64,000 bases of DNA from an uncultured Collinsella sp. (GTDB taxonomy: Bacteria; Actinomycetota; Coriobacteriia; Coriobacteriales; Coriobacteriaceae), in contig CALDWI010000002.1 of assembly GCA_937923795.1 (NCBI GenBank), positions 1 to 64,000 of the forward strand, read 5' to 3'. The notes beneath the pieces were generated by a model. It was not told where the DNA came from. It saw only the letters and a list, made by a program, of their open reading frames with translations, and made no database searches. A program made the translations under genes and the position numbers. Positions 14,394 to 23,626 of the stretch are shown piece by piece; the stretch's first letter is position 1; each line of letters starts with the position of its first letter.

Positions 14394-15353
14394 ATGGGTT
14401 TCACGATTCTTGGAACAGGCTCGGCGCTTCCTAAGCGCAGTGTTTCCAATGACGAGCTGTCTGAGTTCCTCGATACCTCGGATGAGTGGATTTTTACCCG
14501 CACAGGTATCAAGAGCCGCCACGTCTGCTCCACCGAGTCACTTGACGACCTTGCCGTAGCGGCGAGCGAGCGGGCACTCCAGGTGTCCGGAATCGACGCG
14601 AGCCAGCTGGATCTGATCGTCTGCTCGACGACAACGGGTGACCATCTCGTTCCCGCCGAGGCATGTGCCGTTGCCGAGCGTCTGGGCGCGACGTGCCCTG
14701 CCTTCGATGTCTCGGCGGCCTGCGCCGGCTTCGTATTTGCGCTCGATGTCGCCGAGGGCTATATCGCCCGAGGACGAGCCAAGCATGTGCTTGTCGTTGC
14801 TGCCGAGCAGATGACGCGCGCGCTTGACTGGACAGATCGCGCCACGTGCGTGCTCTTTGGTGACGGCGCGGGTGCTGCAGTGATAGAAGCTGGGGGAGAC
14901 AGCCCCCTTGCCGTCGAGCTTTCGACGGCGCCCGACGTCGAGACGTTGCGCGTTCCCGGTCTGATCGGCACCTCGCCGTTTAAGGACTCCGCAGATAGTG
15001 AGAGCGTGCTGTCCATGAAAGGCCGCCGCGTGTTCAAGTTCGGCGTCAGCGCCATCTGCGACACGGTCCATAAGCTTGCGATCGATGCGCGCATTTCGGT
15101 CGAAGACATCGATCATTTTGTATTCCATCAGGCTAACGAACGAATCCTGAGTCAGGCGGTCAAGCGCCTCGGCGTGCCAGACGAGCGCGTGGTTCGAACG
15201 CTGCGCGAGACCGGCAACATTTCGAGCGCCTGCATTCCCTTTGCGCTTGACCGGCTGGCACGTACCGACGCACTGACTGCGGGCGACACCATCGCCCTCG
15301 TTGGATTTGGCGCCGGTTTGGATATAGGTGGCTATTTACTTCGCTGGAAGTAG
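14394..15353 (+). CDS. fabH: Beta-ketoacyl-ACP synthase III
   Basis: Condenses a starter acyl-CoA with malonyl-ACP to start fatty acid synthesis. ATG at 14394 is chosen because AAAGGAGG lies just upstream and the protein then begins MGFTILGTGSALP, giving 319 aa; an upstream in-frame ATG at 14337 lies inside the operator region. The catalytic triad is visible: Cys in SAACAGFVF, His in FHQAN and Asn in ETGNISSA. It is the first gene of the fatty acid operon. Confidence 0.95.
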   Translation: MGFTILGTGSALPKRSVSNDELSEFLDTSDEWIFTRTGIKSRHVCSTESLDDLAVAASERALQVSGIDASQLDLIVCSTTTGDHLVPAEACAVAERLGATCPAFDVSAACAGFVFALDVAEGYIARGRAKHVLVVAAEQMTRALDWTDRATCVLFGDGAGAAVIEAGGDSPLAVELSTAPDVETLRVPGLIGTSPFKDSADSESVLSMKGRRVFKFGVSAICDTVHKLAIDARISVEDIDHFVFHQANERILSQAVKRLGVPDERVVRTLRETGNISSACIPFALDRLARTDALTAGDTIALVGFGAGLDIGGYLLRWK

Positions 15354-15405
15354 TCGCACATAGGAAATAAAAACGCCCCTAGGGCACAAACAAAGGAGAA
15401 CTACC

Positions 15406-15642
15406 ATGGCAGATCAGAAGACCTTCGAGCGCGTTTGCGACGTTATCCGCGAGACCGCTGGCCTTGACGACGTCGAGATGAAGCCCGAGTCCACGCTCGA
15501 GGAGATTGGCCTCGACAGCCTGGGCACCGTCGAGATCCTCGTCGCCGTCGAGGACGAGTTTGGCATTGAGCTCGATACCGAGGAGAACCCCAAGACGGTC
15601 GGCGAGTTCGCCGATACGGTCGAGGCGGCATTGGAGAAGTAG
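15406..15642 (+). CDS. acpP: Acyl carrier protein
   Basis: A small acidic carrier (78 aa) holding growing acyl chains on phosphopantetheine attached to Ser of the GLDSLGTVE motif. A good AAAGGAG site precedes the ATG. It lies between fabH and fabK in the operon, with only 2 nt before fabK. Confidence 0.97.
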   Translation: MADQKTFERVCDVIRETAGLDDVEMKPESTLEEIGLDSLGTVEILVAVEDEFGIELDTEENPKTVGEFADTVEAALEK

Positions 15643-15644
15643 AG

Positions 15645-16589
15645 ATGCTCAAGACTCCTCTCTGCGAGCTGCTCGGCATCGAAAAGCCCGTGTTCCAGGG
15701 CGGCATGGCCTGGATTGCCGATGCCTCGCTGGCATCGGCCGTGTCCGAGGCCGGCGGGTTGGGAATCATCGCGGCCATGAATGCCGACGCCAACTGGCTG
15801 CGCGATCAGATTCACGAGCTGCGCACCAAGACGGATAAGCCCTTTGGTGTGAACGTCATGCTTATGAGCCCGTTTGCCGACCAGGTCGCGCAGGTTGTGA
15901 TTGACGAGCGGGTGCCGGTCGTCGTGACGGGTGCCGGCAATCCCACCAAGTACATGAAGGCTTGGAACGACGCCGGCATCAAGGTCATCCCGGTCGTTGC
16001 CTCGGTGGCACTGGCGCGTCTCGTGGCGCGTCGCGGGGCCACCGCCGTGGTTGCCGAAGGCACCGAATCGGGTGGACATATTGGCGAGACATCGACGATG
16101 GCGCTCGTTCCGCAGGTTGTCGACGCGGTCGATGTCCCCGTTGTGGCAGCTGGCGGTATCGCCGACGGTCGCGGCGTGGCAGCGGCCTTTATGCTTGGCG
16201 CCGCTGGCGTCCAGGTGGGAACACGTTTTCTCGTTGCCGATGAGTGTACCGTCTCCGAACAATACAAAGAGCTGGTGCTCAAGGCGGGAGACACCTCGAC
16301 GCGCGCGACCGGTCGTTCGACGGGACATCCGGTGCGTGCGCTCAAGAACCCCTTTACCAATGCCTACGCCAAAAGTGAGGCGGCGGGCGCAAGTGCCGAG
16401 GAGCTCGGGGCCATGGGTACGGGCGCCCTTCGCAAGGCCGCCAAGGACGGCAATTACGAAGAGGGTTCGTTTTTGTGTGGGCAGATTGCCGGCATGGTCA
16501 ACGAGCGCCAAAGCGCACGTGAAATCGTTGACGACCTGGTCGATGGTGCCGAGCGCGTTCTGAAGGGTGCGTCCACATGGGTAGCGTAG
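15645..16589 (+). CDS. fabK: Enoyl-ACP reductase II (FMN-dependent)
   Basis: Catalyses the last reduction in each elongation cycle. The 314-aa protein belongs to the nitronate monooxygenase-like TIM-barrel family: FQGGMAWIAD at the N-terminus, then GAGNP, EGTESGGHIG and the FMN phosphate-binding AAGGIADGRG. FabK is structurally unrelated to FabI and is not inhibited by triclosan. No fabI is seen in the operon. Its end overlaps fabD by 13 nt. Confidence 0.93.
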   Translation: MLKTPLCELLGIEKPVFQGGMAWIADASLASAVSEAGGLGIIAAMNADANWLRDQIHELRTKTDKPFGVNVMLMSPFADQVAQVVIDERVPVVVTGAGNPTKYMKAWNDAGIKVIPVVASVALARLVARRGATAVVAEGTESGGHIGETSTMALVPQVVDAVDVPVVAAGGIADGRGVAAAFMLGAAGVQVGTRFLVADECTVSEQYKELVLKAGDTSTRATGRSTGHPVRALKNPFTNAYAKSEAAGASAEELGAMGTGALRKAAKDGNYEEGSFLCGQIAGMVNERQSAREIVDDLVDGAERVLKGASTWVA

Positions 16590-17503
16590 CGTTTCTGTTT
16601 GCCGGCCAGGGCGCCCAGCACCCCGCGATGGGCGTCGACTTGATCGAGAAATCGCCGGCGGCCGCCGAGGTGTTCGCCATTGCCGATGAGGTGCGCCCGG
16701 GGACGAGCGGGCAGTGCCGGAGCGCCTCCAAGGAGGAGCTCTCGCAGACCGAGAACACGCAGCCTTGCGTGTTCGTGCACGACCTGGCAGCGGCTACCGC
16801 CCTGCGTGAGCGCGGCGTGGTGCCTGCCGCCTGTGCGGGATTCTCGCTGGGCGAGGTCGCTGCACTCAGCTTTGCGGGGGCATTCGATACGCGAGCGGGC
16901 TTTGAGCTCGTGTGTGAGCGCGCGGCATTGATGGCCACGGCGGCCGAGCGTCACCCTGGCGGCATGCGCGCCGTCATCAAACTTGATGCTGCGCAAGTCG
17001 AGAACCTGGCTGCGCAGGCCGGCGAGGACTGCTGGCCGGTCAACTACAACAGTCCCCAGCAGACGGTTGTGGCCGGAGCGCCCGATGCGCTGCAGGAGCT
17101 CGACGTCCTAGTAAAAGAGGCTGGCGGCCGCGCTATGAAAGTCGCGGTGTCGGGTGCATTCCATAGCCCCTATATGGCAGAGGCGACTGAGGGGCTGGCG
17201 ACGTATGTCCAAGCCGGCCACGCGCCGTCTCCGCTGCTGATTCCGGTCATGGCAAACATGACGGCGGCGCCCTATCCGGCGGACCCGCGAGCGGCATCGG
17301 ATGTCTTGGCCAACCAGGTGAGCCATGCCGTGCGCTGGGTCGACACGCTGCATACTCTGCAGGATCAGGGCATCGACACGTTTATTGAGGTCGGCCCTGG
17401 CAAAACGCTGTCGGGCCTGGTCAAGCGTACGCTGAGCGACGTTCGCGTGTATTCATGCGAAACGGCCGAACAGGTCGCAGCTATTGCCGACGAGCTCGCA
17501 TAG
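16577..17503 (+). CDS. fabD: Malonyl CoA-ACP transacylase
   Basis: Transfers malonyl from CoA to ACP. The protein is 308 aa, with FAGQGAQ at the N-terminus and catalytic His in SGAFHSPYM. The nucleophile elbow reads GFSLGE where most family members have GHSLGE. The catalytic Ser is kept and the His next to it is replaced by Phe. The start overlaps the end of fabK, which suggests translational coupling. Confidence 0.94.
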   Translation: MGSVAFLFAGQGAQHPAMGVDLIEKSPAAAEVFAIADEVRPGTSGQCRSASKEELSQTENTQPCVFVHDLAAATALRERGVVPAACAGFSLGEVAALSFAGAFDTRAGFELVCERAALMATAAERHPGGMRAVIKLDAAQVENLAAQAGEDCWPVNYNSPQQTVVAGAPDALQELDVLVKEAGGRAMKVAVSGAFHSPYMAEATEGLATYVQAGHAPSPLLIPVMANMTAAPYPADPRAASDVLANQVSHAVRWVDTLHTLQDQGIDTFIEVGPGKTLSGLVKRTLSDVRVYSCETAEQVAAIADELA

Positions 17504-17533
17504 TCCACAGGGCTGTAACCCGAAAGGAATGAC

Positions 17534-18307
17534 ATGGGCAACTTGAACAACGGCACGCTCGAGCGCAACGACTCACGTCGCGTGGCACTGGTCACGGGCG
17601 GCTCGCGGGGTATCGGCCGCGCCTGCGCTATCGGTCTGGCGGAGGATGGCTACGATATCGCCGTCGTCTATGCCGGCAGCGTCGATGCGGCGCGCGAGAC
17701 GTGCGACGCCTGCGAGGCGGCTGGCGCCACGGCGCGCTCATATCAATGTGACGTGGCCGACCCCGCTGCCGTCAACGCGTGCGTGGAAGCGGTCCTCAAC
17801 GACTTTGGCTCCATTTGGGCGCTCGTCAACAACGCTGGCATCACCCGCGATGGCCTGCTCATGCGCATGGGCGATGACGCCTTCGACCGCGTGCTCGACG
17901 TCAATCTCAAGGGAACATTCAACATGACGCGCGCGCTCACCAAGACCTTTATGCGCCAGCGCGGCGGCTGCATCGTCAACATGAGCTCGGTTGTAGGCCT
18001 GATGGGCAATGCCGGGCAGGCCAACTACGCCGCCTCCAAGGCGGGCGTCATCGGCCTGACCAAGGCGGTGGCGCGCGAGCTTGCGCCCCGCGGCGTACGA
18101 GTGAACGCGGTCGCACCCGGGTTTGTCGAGACCGATATGACGGCAAAGCTATCGGATAAGGTGCGTGCGGCGTGCGAGGAACAGATTCCCCTAAAGCGCA
18201 TGGCGCGCCCCGAGGAAGTGGCCGGCGTGGTGCGCTTTTTGGCGAGTGATGCGGCTGCCTACATTACGGGCGAGGTCGTGCGCGTCGACGGCGGAATGGC
18301 GATGTAG
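17534..18307 (+). CDS. fabG: 3-oxoacyl-ACP reductase
   Basis: NADPH-dependent reduction of beta-ketoacyl-ACP. The 257-aa short-chain dehydrogenase has GGSRGIGRA for the cofactor, NNAGITRDGLL, and the Ser-Tyr-Lys triad in SSVVG and YAASK. PGFVETDMT is typical of FabG. A GAAAGGA site precedes the ATG. Confidence 0.95.
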   Translation: MGNLNNGTLERNDSRRVALVTGGSRGIGRACAIGLAEDGYDIAVVYAGSVDAARETCDACEAAGATARSYQCDVADPAAVNACVEAVLNDFGSIWALVNNAGITRDGLLMRMGDDAFDRVLDVNLKGTFNMTRALTKTFMRQRGGCIVNMSSVVGLMGNAGQANYAASKAGVIGLTKAVARELAPRGVRVNAVAPGFVETDMTAKLSDKVRAACEEQIPLKRMARPEEVAGVVRFLASDAAAYITGEVVRVDGGMAM

Positions 18308-18346
18308 AAACCAGGGCCGAACAACGGCTTGAATGAGGAGACCATG

Positions 18347-19594
18347 ATGGAACAGAGAGTTGCAATCACCGGTATCGGTGCCGTGTCGCCGCTCGGCAAC
18401 ACCGCGCTTGCCACCTGGGCGGCAATGTGTGCTGGCACGTGCGGCATCGGCCCGATCACGCACTTCGATACCGATGCGTTTGCCGTCAAGGTGGCAGCCG
18501 AGGTCAAGGGCTTTGACGGCAACGAGTACTTTGGCAAGCGTGACGCCAAGCATCTCGACCCCTGCGTTCAGTTTGCGATGGCGGCTTCGGACGAAGCCAT
18601 GCACGATGCGGGCTTTGATGTCGAAGGCGCCATCGATCGCGAGCGCCTGGGCGTCTACGTGGGCTCGGGCGTGGGCGGCATGACGACGCTCGTCGACAAC
18701 GTCCATACGATTGCCGAACGTGGGCCCCGCCGCGCATCGCCCTATATGATCGCGATGATGATTCCCAACATGGCTTCGGGCAACATCGCGATTCGCCATA
18801 AGGCAAAGGGCCCGACCCTGCCCGTGGTGACCGCGTGCGCAACCTCGGCCCATGCGGTGGGCGAGGCGTTCCGCGCCATCAAGCACGGCTATGCCGATGC
18901 GATTCTCGCCGGCGGTGCCGAGGCCGCAATTATCCCCGATGCCGTTGCGGGCTTTACGTCCTGCCGCGCATTGACCACCAACCCTGATCCCGCGACGGCT
19001 TGCCGCCCGTTCGATGCAGACCGCGATGGCTTTGTGATGGGCGAGGGCGCCTGCGTGCTGGTACTCGAGAGCATGGAACATGCGCAGGCGCGCGGTGCGC
19101 ACATTTATGCCGAGGTCGTGGGCTACGGCAACACCGATGATGCCTATCACATCACGAGCCCTGATCCCGAGGCTGCCGGCATTGCCCGCGCGATATCGCT
19201 GGCGGTGACCGAGGGCGACGTCAGGCCTTCCGAGGGCCTCTACATCAATGCCCACGGCACATCGACCAAGCTCAACGATTCGTCCGAGACGGCGGGCATT
19301 AAGCGTGCGCTCGGCGAGGACGCGGCGCGCGCCGCGCACGTCTCGTCGACTAAGTCGATGACCGGCCACATGATCGGTGCCACGGGCGCCATCGAGGTCA
19401 TGGCCTGCGCCATGGCGCTCGAGCAGGGCGTGGTGCCGCCGACCATTAACTACCACACGCCCGATCCCGCCTGCGATCTTGACTACACGCCCAATCGCGC
19501 GGTTCGCGCCGACCTTACCTGGGCGCTTTCGACCAACCTGGGCTTTGGCGGACACAACGCCGCCATCGCGCTGCGTAGATATACGAGGAGCTAG
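18347..19594 (+). CDS. fabF: Beta-ketoacyl-ACP synthase II
   Basis: Elongation condensing enzyme, 415 aa from ATG 18347, which lies 6 nt after GAGGAG; alternatives at 18344 and TTG 18329 are less well spaced. The Cys-His-His triad is visible: TACATSAHA, NAHGTSTKLND and KSMTGHMIGA. It is followed within 3 nt by accB. Confidence 0.95.
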   Translation: MEQRVAITGIGAVSPLGNTALATWAAMCAGTCGIGPITHFDTDAFAVKVAAEVKGFDGNEYFGKRDAKHLDPCVQFAMAASDEAMHDAGFDVEGAIDRERLGVYVGSGVGGMTTLVDNVHTIAERGPRRASPYMIAMMIPNMASGNIAIRHKAKGPTLPVVTACATSAHAVGEAFRAIKHGYADAILAGGAEAAIIPDAVAGFTSCRALTTNPDPATACRPFDADRDGFVMGEGACVLVLESMEHAQARGAHIYAEVVGYGNTDDAYHITSPDPEAAGIARAISLAVTEGDVRPSEGLYINAHGTSTKLNDSSETAGIKRALGEDAARAAHVSSTKSMTGHMIGATGAIEVMACAMALEQGVVPPTINYHTPDPACDLDYTPNRAVRADLTWALSTNLGFGGHNAAIALRRYTRS

Positions 19595-19597
19595 AGC

Positions 19598-20089
19598 ATG
19601 GATTCCAAAAGACTTGCCGAGATAGCCGATGTTATGGAGGACCGCGGCCTCACGCGCGTGCGCGTTGAGGAGCCCGATGGCACCGCGGTCGAGCTCGAGC
19701 GCGCGAGTGCCGCGCAGCCGGTTGCCGTGCCCATACCTATGCCGGGTGCCGTGACTGCTCCGGCGGTGGCTCCTGTCGCCATGCCTGCCACCGCACCGGA
19801 GCCCGCCGCACTGGAGCCCGCCGCGCAGGCGCCTGCCGCCGCACCGGAGCCCAAGGGCGCCGAGGTGACCGCTCCCATGGTCGGCGTTTTCTATGCTGCC
19901 CCGGCGCCGGGCGACGAGCCGTTTGTGCACGTGGGCTCTAAGGTCAAGGCCGGCGAGACCCTCTGCATCATCGAGGCCATGAAGGTTCTCAACGAGGTAA
20001 CGGCCGAGGCAGACGGCGAGGTGCTCGAGATCTGCGTGGCCGACGGCGACCTCGTGGAGTTTGGCAGCTGCCTCATGAGGATCGGATAG
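19598..20089 (+). CDS. accB: Acetyl-CoA carboxylase biotin carboxyl carrier protein
   Basis: Carries carboxybiotin between the AccC and AccDA active sites. The 163-aa protein has a short N-terminal region, an Ala/Pro-rich flexible linker (about residues 45-85) and a C-terminal biotinyl domain. The biotinylated Lys lies in EAMKV, where EAMKM is usual. BirA, encoded upstream on the other strand, is the likely modifying enzyme. Confidence 0.95.
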   Translation: MDSKRLAEIADVMEDRGLTRVRVEEPDGTAVELERASAAQPVAVPIPMPGAVTAPAVAPVAMPATAPEPAALEPAAQAPAAAPEPKGAEVTAPMVGVFYAAPAPGDEPFVHVGSKVKAGETLCIIEAMKVLNEVTAEADGEVLEICVADGDLVEFGSCLMRIG

Positions 20090-20098
20090 GTGATATCC

Positions 20099-20521
20099 AT
20101 GAACAAAGAAGAGCTTAAAGAACTGTTGCCGCATCGCGAACCGATGCTTTTGCTCGACGAGGCCGAGCTGGTGGGCGACGAGGCCCACGGCAAGATCACG
20201 ATTACGGGCGACGAGTACTTTTTGCAGGGGCATTTTCCGGGAAACCCGGTCGTCCCCGGCGTGATTCAGTGCGAGATGCTCGCCCAGAACTGCTGCGTGC
20301 TGCTGATGGGCGATGAGGAGGCGCGCGGCGCGACGCCGTTCTACACGAGTCTGGACAAGGTGCGCTTTAAGCGTCCGGTGCGCCCGGGCGACACGGTTGA
20401 TCTGGTGTGCACCATCACGCGTGCGCGCGGGCCGTTCCGCTTTGCGACGGGTACTGCGAGCGTTAACGGTGAGGTTTGCTGCCGCGCCGATATGTCTTTT
20501 GCACTCATGCACGAAAGTTAA
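20099..20521 (+). CDS. fabZ: 3-hydroxyacyl-ACP dehydratase
   Basis: Hot-dog-fold dehydratase of the elongation cycle, about 140 aa. The catalytic segment GHFPGNPVVPGVIQCE contains the essential His and Glu. Either ATG 20099 (8 nt after AGG) or GTG 20090 could be the start; the former gives MNKEELKELLPHREP. It is inserted between accB and accC, so carboxylase and elongation genes are mixed. Confidence 0.93.
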   Translation: MNKEELKELLPHREPMLLLDEAELVGDEAHGKITITGDEYFLQGHFPGNPVVPGVIQCEMLAQNCCVLLMGDEEARGATPFYTSLDKVRFKRPVRPGDTVDLVCTITRARGPFRFATGTASVNGEVCCRADMSFALMHES

Positions 20522-20531
20522 GGAAGGCTTC

Positions 20532-21875
20532 ATGTTCGACAAAGTGCTCATCGCCAACCGCGGAGAAGTCGCGGTGCGTGTTATCCGCGCGTGCCGTGAT
20601 ATGGGCATCAAGACCGTCGCCGTCTATTCCACGGCCGATGCGGACGCGCTGCACGTTCAGCTTGCCGACGAGGCATATTGCATCGGTGGCCCGCGTCTTG
20701 CCGAGAGCTACCTCAACGACGATGCCGTGCTCACCTGTGCCGTAAAGTCGGGAGCTAAGGCAATTCATCCCGGCTATGGCTTTTTCTCCGAGAAGGCGAG
20801 CTTCGTACGCGACTGCGACAAGTATGGCCTGGCGTTTGTCGGTCCTTCGGCCGAGGTGATCGACAGCATGGGCGACAAGGACGCCGCGCGTCGAACGGCT
20901 GCCGCGGCGGGCGTGCCCATCGTGCCGGGCTGCGATTTGCTCAAAAGCCCCGAGGAGGCAACGGCCGAGGCCGAGCGCATTGGCTGCCCCGTGCTCATCA
21001 AGGCGCGTGCGGGCGGCGGCGGTCGCGGTATTCGTAAGGTCGAGCGCGTGGAAGATGCGGCAAAGGCCTTTATTGAAGCACGCGCCGAGGGCGAGGCCGT
21101 TTTTGGCGACGGCGAGTGCTACATGGAGAAGTTCGTCGCGCCGGCGCATCACGTTGAGGTACAGATTATGGCCGATAAGCAGGGCCATGTGTTTTCGCTC
21201 GGCGAGCGCGAGTGCTCGGTGCAGCGCCGCAACCAAAAGCTGATCGAGGAGAGCCCCGCGCCGTGCCTCGACGGACACGACGACATTCGTGCCCGTATGC
21301 ACAAGGCCGCGCGCGACCTGGCTCGTGCCGTCGGCTACGAAGGAGCCGGTACCATCGAGTTCCTGTATTCGGACGACGGCAATTTCTACTTTATGGAAAT
21401 GAACACGCGCTTGCAGGTGGAGCATCCGGTTACGGAGTTTGTGACCGATACCGACTTGGTCAAGTGGCAGCTGCGTGTGGCGGCCGGCCAGCCTTTGCCT
21501 TTTGAGCAGGAGGACATGCCGGTCCGCAACCACGCCATGGAGTGCCGCATCAATGCCGAAACGCCGGACTTTCTGCCGTCATGCGGAACAGTCACCGCAT
21601 TGCGCGTGCCGGGTGGTCCGCGCGTGCGCTGGGATTCCGCCATGTTTGCCGGTGCGAACGTTCCGCCGTACTACGACTCCATGCTCGGCAAGCTCATCGT
21701 GTGTGCGCCCACGCGTGACGGCGCCATTCGCAAGATGCGCTCGGCCCTGGGCGAGCTCGTGATTGAGGGCGTGAGCGAAAACAGCGAACTGCAGCTCGAC
21801 GTGCTGGCAAACGATGAGTTCTTGTCGGGCATGTACCACACCGATCTGATGGGGCATCTCTATGCTGGTGAATAG
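20532..21875 (+). CDS. accC: Acetyl-CoA carboxylase biotin carboxylase subunit
   Basis: ATP-dependent carboxylation of AccB-bound biotin. ATG at 20532 after AAGGAAGG gives 447 aa beginning MFDKVLIANRGEVAVR, the normal start; the reading frame is open further upstream but only inside fabZ. The ATP-grasp glycine loop RAGGGGRGIRKV and MNTRLQVEHPVTE are intact. It overlaps accDA by 14 nt. Confidence 0.97.
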   Translation: MFDKVLIANRGEVAVRVIRACRDMGIKTVAVYSTADADALHVQLADEAYCIGGPRLAESYLNDDAVLTCAVKSGAKAIHPGYGFFSEKASFVRDCDKYGLAFVGPSAEVIDSMGDKDAARRTAAAAGVPIVPGCDLLKSPEEATAEAERIGCPVLIKARAGGGGRGIRKVERVEDAAKAFIEARAEGEAVFGDGECYMEKFVAPAHHVEVQIMADKQGHVFSLGERECSVQRRNQKLIEESPAPCLDGHDDIRARMHKAARDLARAVGYEGAGTIEFLYSDDGNFYFMEMNTRLQVEHPVTEFVTDTDLVKWQLRVAAGQPLPFEQEDMPVRNHAMECRINAETPDFLPSCGTVTALRVPGGPRVRWDSAMFAGANVPPYYDSMLGKLIVCAPTRDGAIRKMRSALGELVIEGVSENSELQLDVLANDEFLSGMYHTDLMGHLYAGE

Positions 21876-23586
21876 AAAAGCGAAGACGGTCAACGTCCTC
21901 GAGGGACCAATAACCGAGTCGTGCGCCGAGTTTCCCGCGCGCCACGTGTTTATCAAGTGCCCGGAGTGCCGCCGTGTGATCGATGAGGCGCGCCTGCACG
22001 ACAACCTCGAGGTCTGCCCTCGTTGCGGCAAACACTTTCGCGTGAGCGGTCGCGCGCGCATGCGCATGACGGTCGACGAGGACACGTTTGAGGAATGGGA
22101 TGCCAATCTGGCGCCGGAGGACTTCCTTTCGTTTTCCGGCTATGCCGACAAGCTCAAGAGCGCGCTCGAGCGTTCGGGCGAGCGCGATGCCGTTGTGTGC
22201 GGCAGGGGCAAAATCTGCGGTTGCGATACGGCACTCTTCTTTATGGACGCCAACTTTATGATGGGCTCGATGGGCTCCGTGGTGGGCGAGAAGATCTGTC
22301 GCGCATTTGAGCGTGCGACCGAGCTGGGATTGCCAGTTGTCGGCTTTACCGTTTCGGGCGGTGCACGCATGCAAGAGGGCGTGACATCGCTTATGCAGAT
22401 GGCCAAGATTTCCGCGGCGGTTAGGCGCCACAGCGAGGCGGGCGGCCTGTATATCACGGTACTCACCGACCCCACGACCGGAGGCGTAACCGCGAGCTTT
22501 GCCATGGAGGGCGACATTATCCTGGCCGAGCCCGATGCCCTGACGGCATTTGCCGGCCCGCGCGTGATCGAGCAGAACATGCACAAGCGCCTGCCCAAGG
22601 GATTCCAGCGTTCCGAGTTTTTGCTGGAGCACGGCTTTTGCGATGCCGTTGTTCCGCGTGGCGAGATTGCGCTCACGGTAGGCGAGCTGCTGGCGCTGCA
22701 CGAAGGGCACGCGCCCGGCCTGGGGGCACCGCATGAGATCGTGCATACGGGTCGCCGCGGCAAAAAGCTGGGACACTTGTTCAAGCGCTCGGCCGCACCA
22801 AAAACCGCGCTCGAGATTGTCAAGCAGACCCGCTCGGCAGATCGCGCCACGGCAGGCGAGATGATCTCGCTGGGCCTGGATGGATTTGTGGAGCTGCACG
22901 GCGACCGCTACTTTGGCGACGACGCCGCTGTGGTGGCTGGCATTGGCTGGAAAGATGGACGCCCCGTAACGGTCATCGCCATCGAGCGCGGCACCACGAC
23001 CAAAGAGCGTATGCGCCGCAACTTTGGTATGGCACATCCCGAGGGCTATCGCAAAGCGCGTCGTCTGATGCGCCAGGCCGAAAAGTTTGGTCGACCGGTT
23101 CTGTGCCTGGTCGATACTTCGGGCGCGTTTTGCGGCATCGGTGCCGAGGAGCGCGGCCAGGGCGAGGCGATTGCCCAGAATCTCATGGAGATGAGCGGCC
23201 TTAAGACGCCGATTGTCTCGGTGGTGACAGGCGAGGGCGGCTCTGGTGGCGCGCTGGCGCTATCCGTGGCCGACCGCATCCTGATGCTCTCGAGCTCGGC
23301 CTATTCGGTCGTGAGCCCCGAGGCCTGTGCGTCGATCCTGTGGAAGGATACCGACCGCGCGAATGAGGCTGCCGAGGCGCTGAAGCTCACGGCTCCCGAT
23401 CTGTTGGCGCTCGGCATCATCGACGGCATTGTTGACGATAGGGGCCTGTCGCATGAGGAGATCGCCGGTGCCGTCATGTCCTCGGCATTTGATGCCTTCG
23501 ATACGCTTGGGCAGCTCGACGAGGCGACCCTCACAAACCTCCGCTACGAAAAGTACCGCGCAATCGGTCAGTACCGCACGATGTGA
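21862..23586 (+). CDS. accDA: Acetyl-CoA carboxylase carboxyltransferase, fused beta and alpha subunits
   Basis: Transfers CO2 from carboxybiotin to acetyl-CoA. A single 574-aa chain joins an AccD half, with a zinc ribbon CPEC...CPRC at about residues 33-55 and GGARMQEGV, to an AccA half from about residue 300 (GDRYFGDD, GGSGGALALS). Separate accD and accA genes are the norm in E. coli; the fusion fixes 1:1 stoichiometry. It is the last gene of the operon; a PTS-like gene follows 40 nt on. Confidence 0.95.
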   Translation: MLVNRKAKTVNVLEGPITESCAEFPARHVFIKCPECRRVIDEARLHDNLEVCPRCGKHFRVSGRARMRMTVDEDTFEEWDANLAPEDFLSFSGYADKLKSALERSGERDAVVCGRGKICGCDTALFFMDANFMMGSMGSVVGEKICRAFERATELGLPVVGFTVSGGARMQEGVTSLMQMAKISAAVRRHSEAGGLYITVLTDPTTGGVTASFAMEGDIILAEPDALTAFAGPRVIEQNMHKRLPKGFQRSEFLLEHGFCDAVVPRGEIALTVGELLALHEGHAPGLGAPHEIVHTGRRGKKLGHLFKRSAAPKTALEIVKQTRSADRATAGEMISLGLDGFVELHGDRYFGDDAAVVAGIGWKDGRPVTVIAIERGTTTKERMRRNFGMAHPEGYRKARRLMRQAEKFGRPVLCLVDTSGAFCGIGAEERGQGEAIAQNLMEMSGLKTPIVSVVTGEGGSGGALALSVADRILMLSSSAYSVVSPEACASILWKDTDRANEAAEALKLTAPDLLALGIIDGIVDDRGLSHEEIAGAVMSSAFDAFDTLGQLDEATLTNLRYEKYRAIGQYRTM

Positions 23587-23626
23587 CAAAGGGGCAGCCC
23601 GCATGTCACATTGGGAAAGGCGTTCC

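Noticed and set aside
18191..20611. Long open frame antisense to fabF-accB-fabZ
   Set aside because: It spans several well-supported genes on the other strand and has His/Arg/Gly-rich shadow composition.
23429..23626. Upstream extension of the EIIC open frame into accDA
   Set aside because: It overlaps the conserved AccA end in another frame; ribosome sites place the start at 23627 or 23603.
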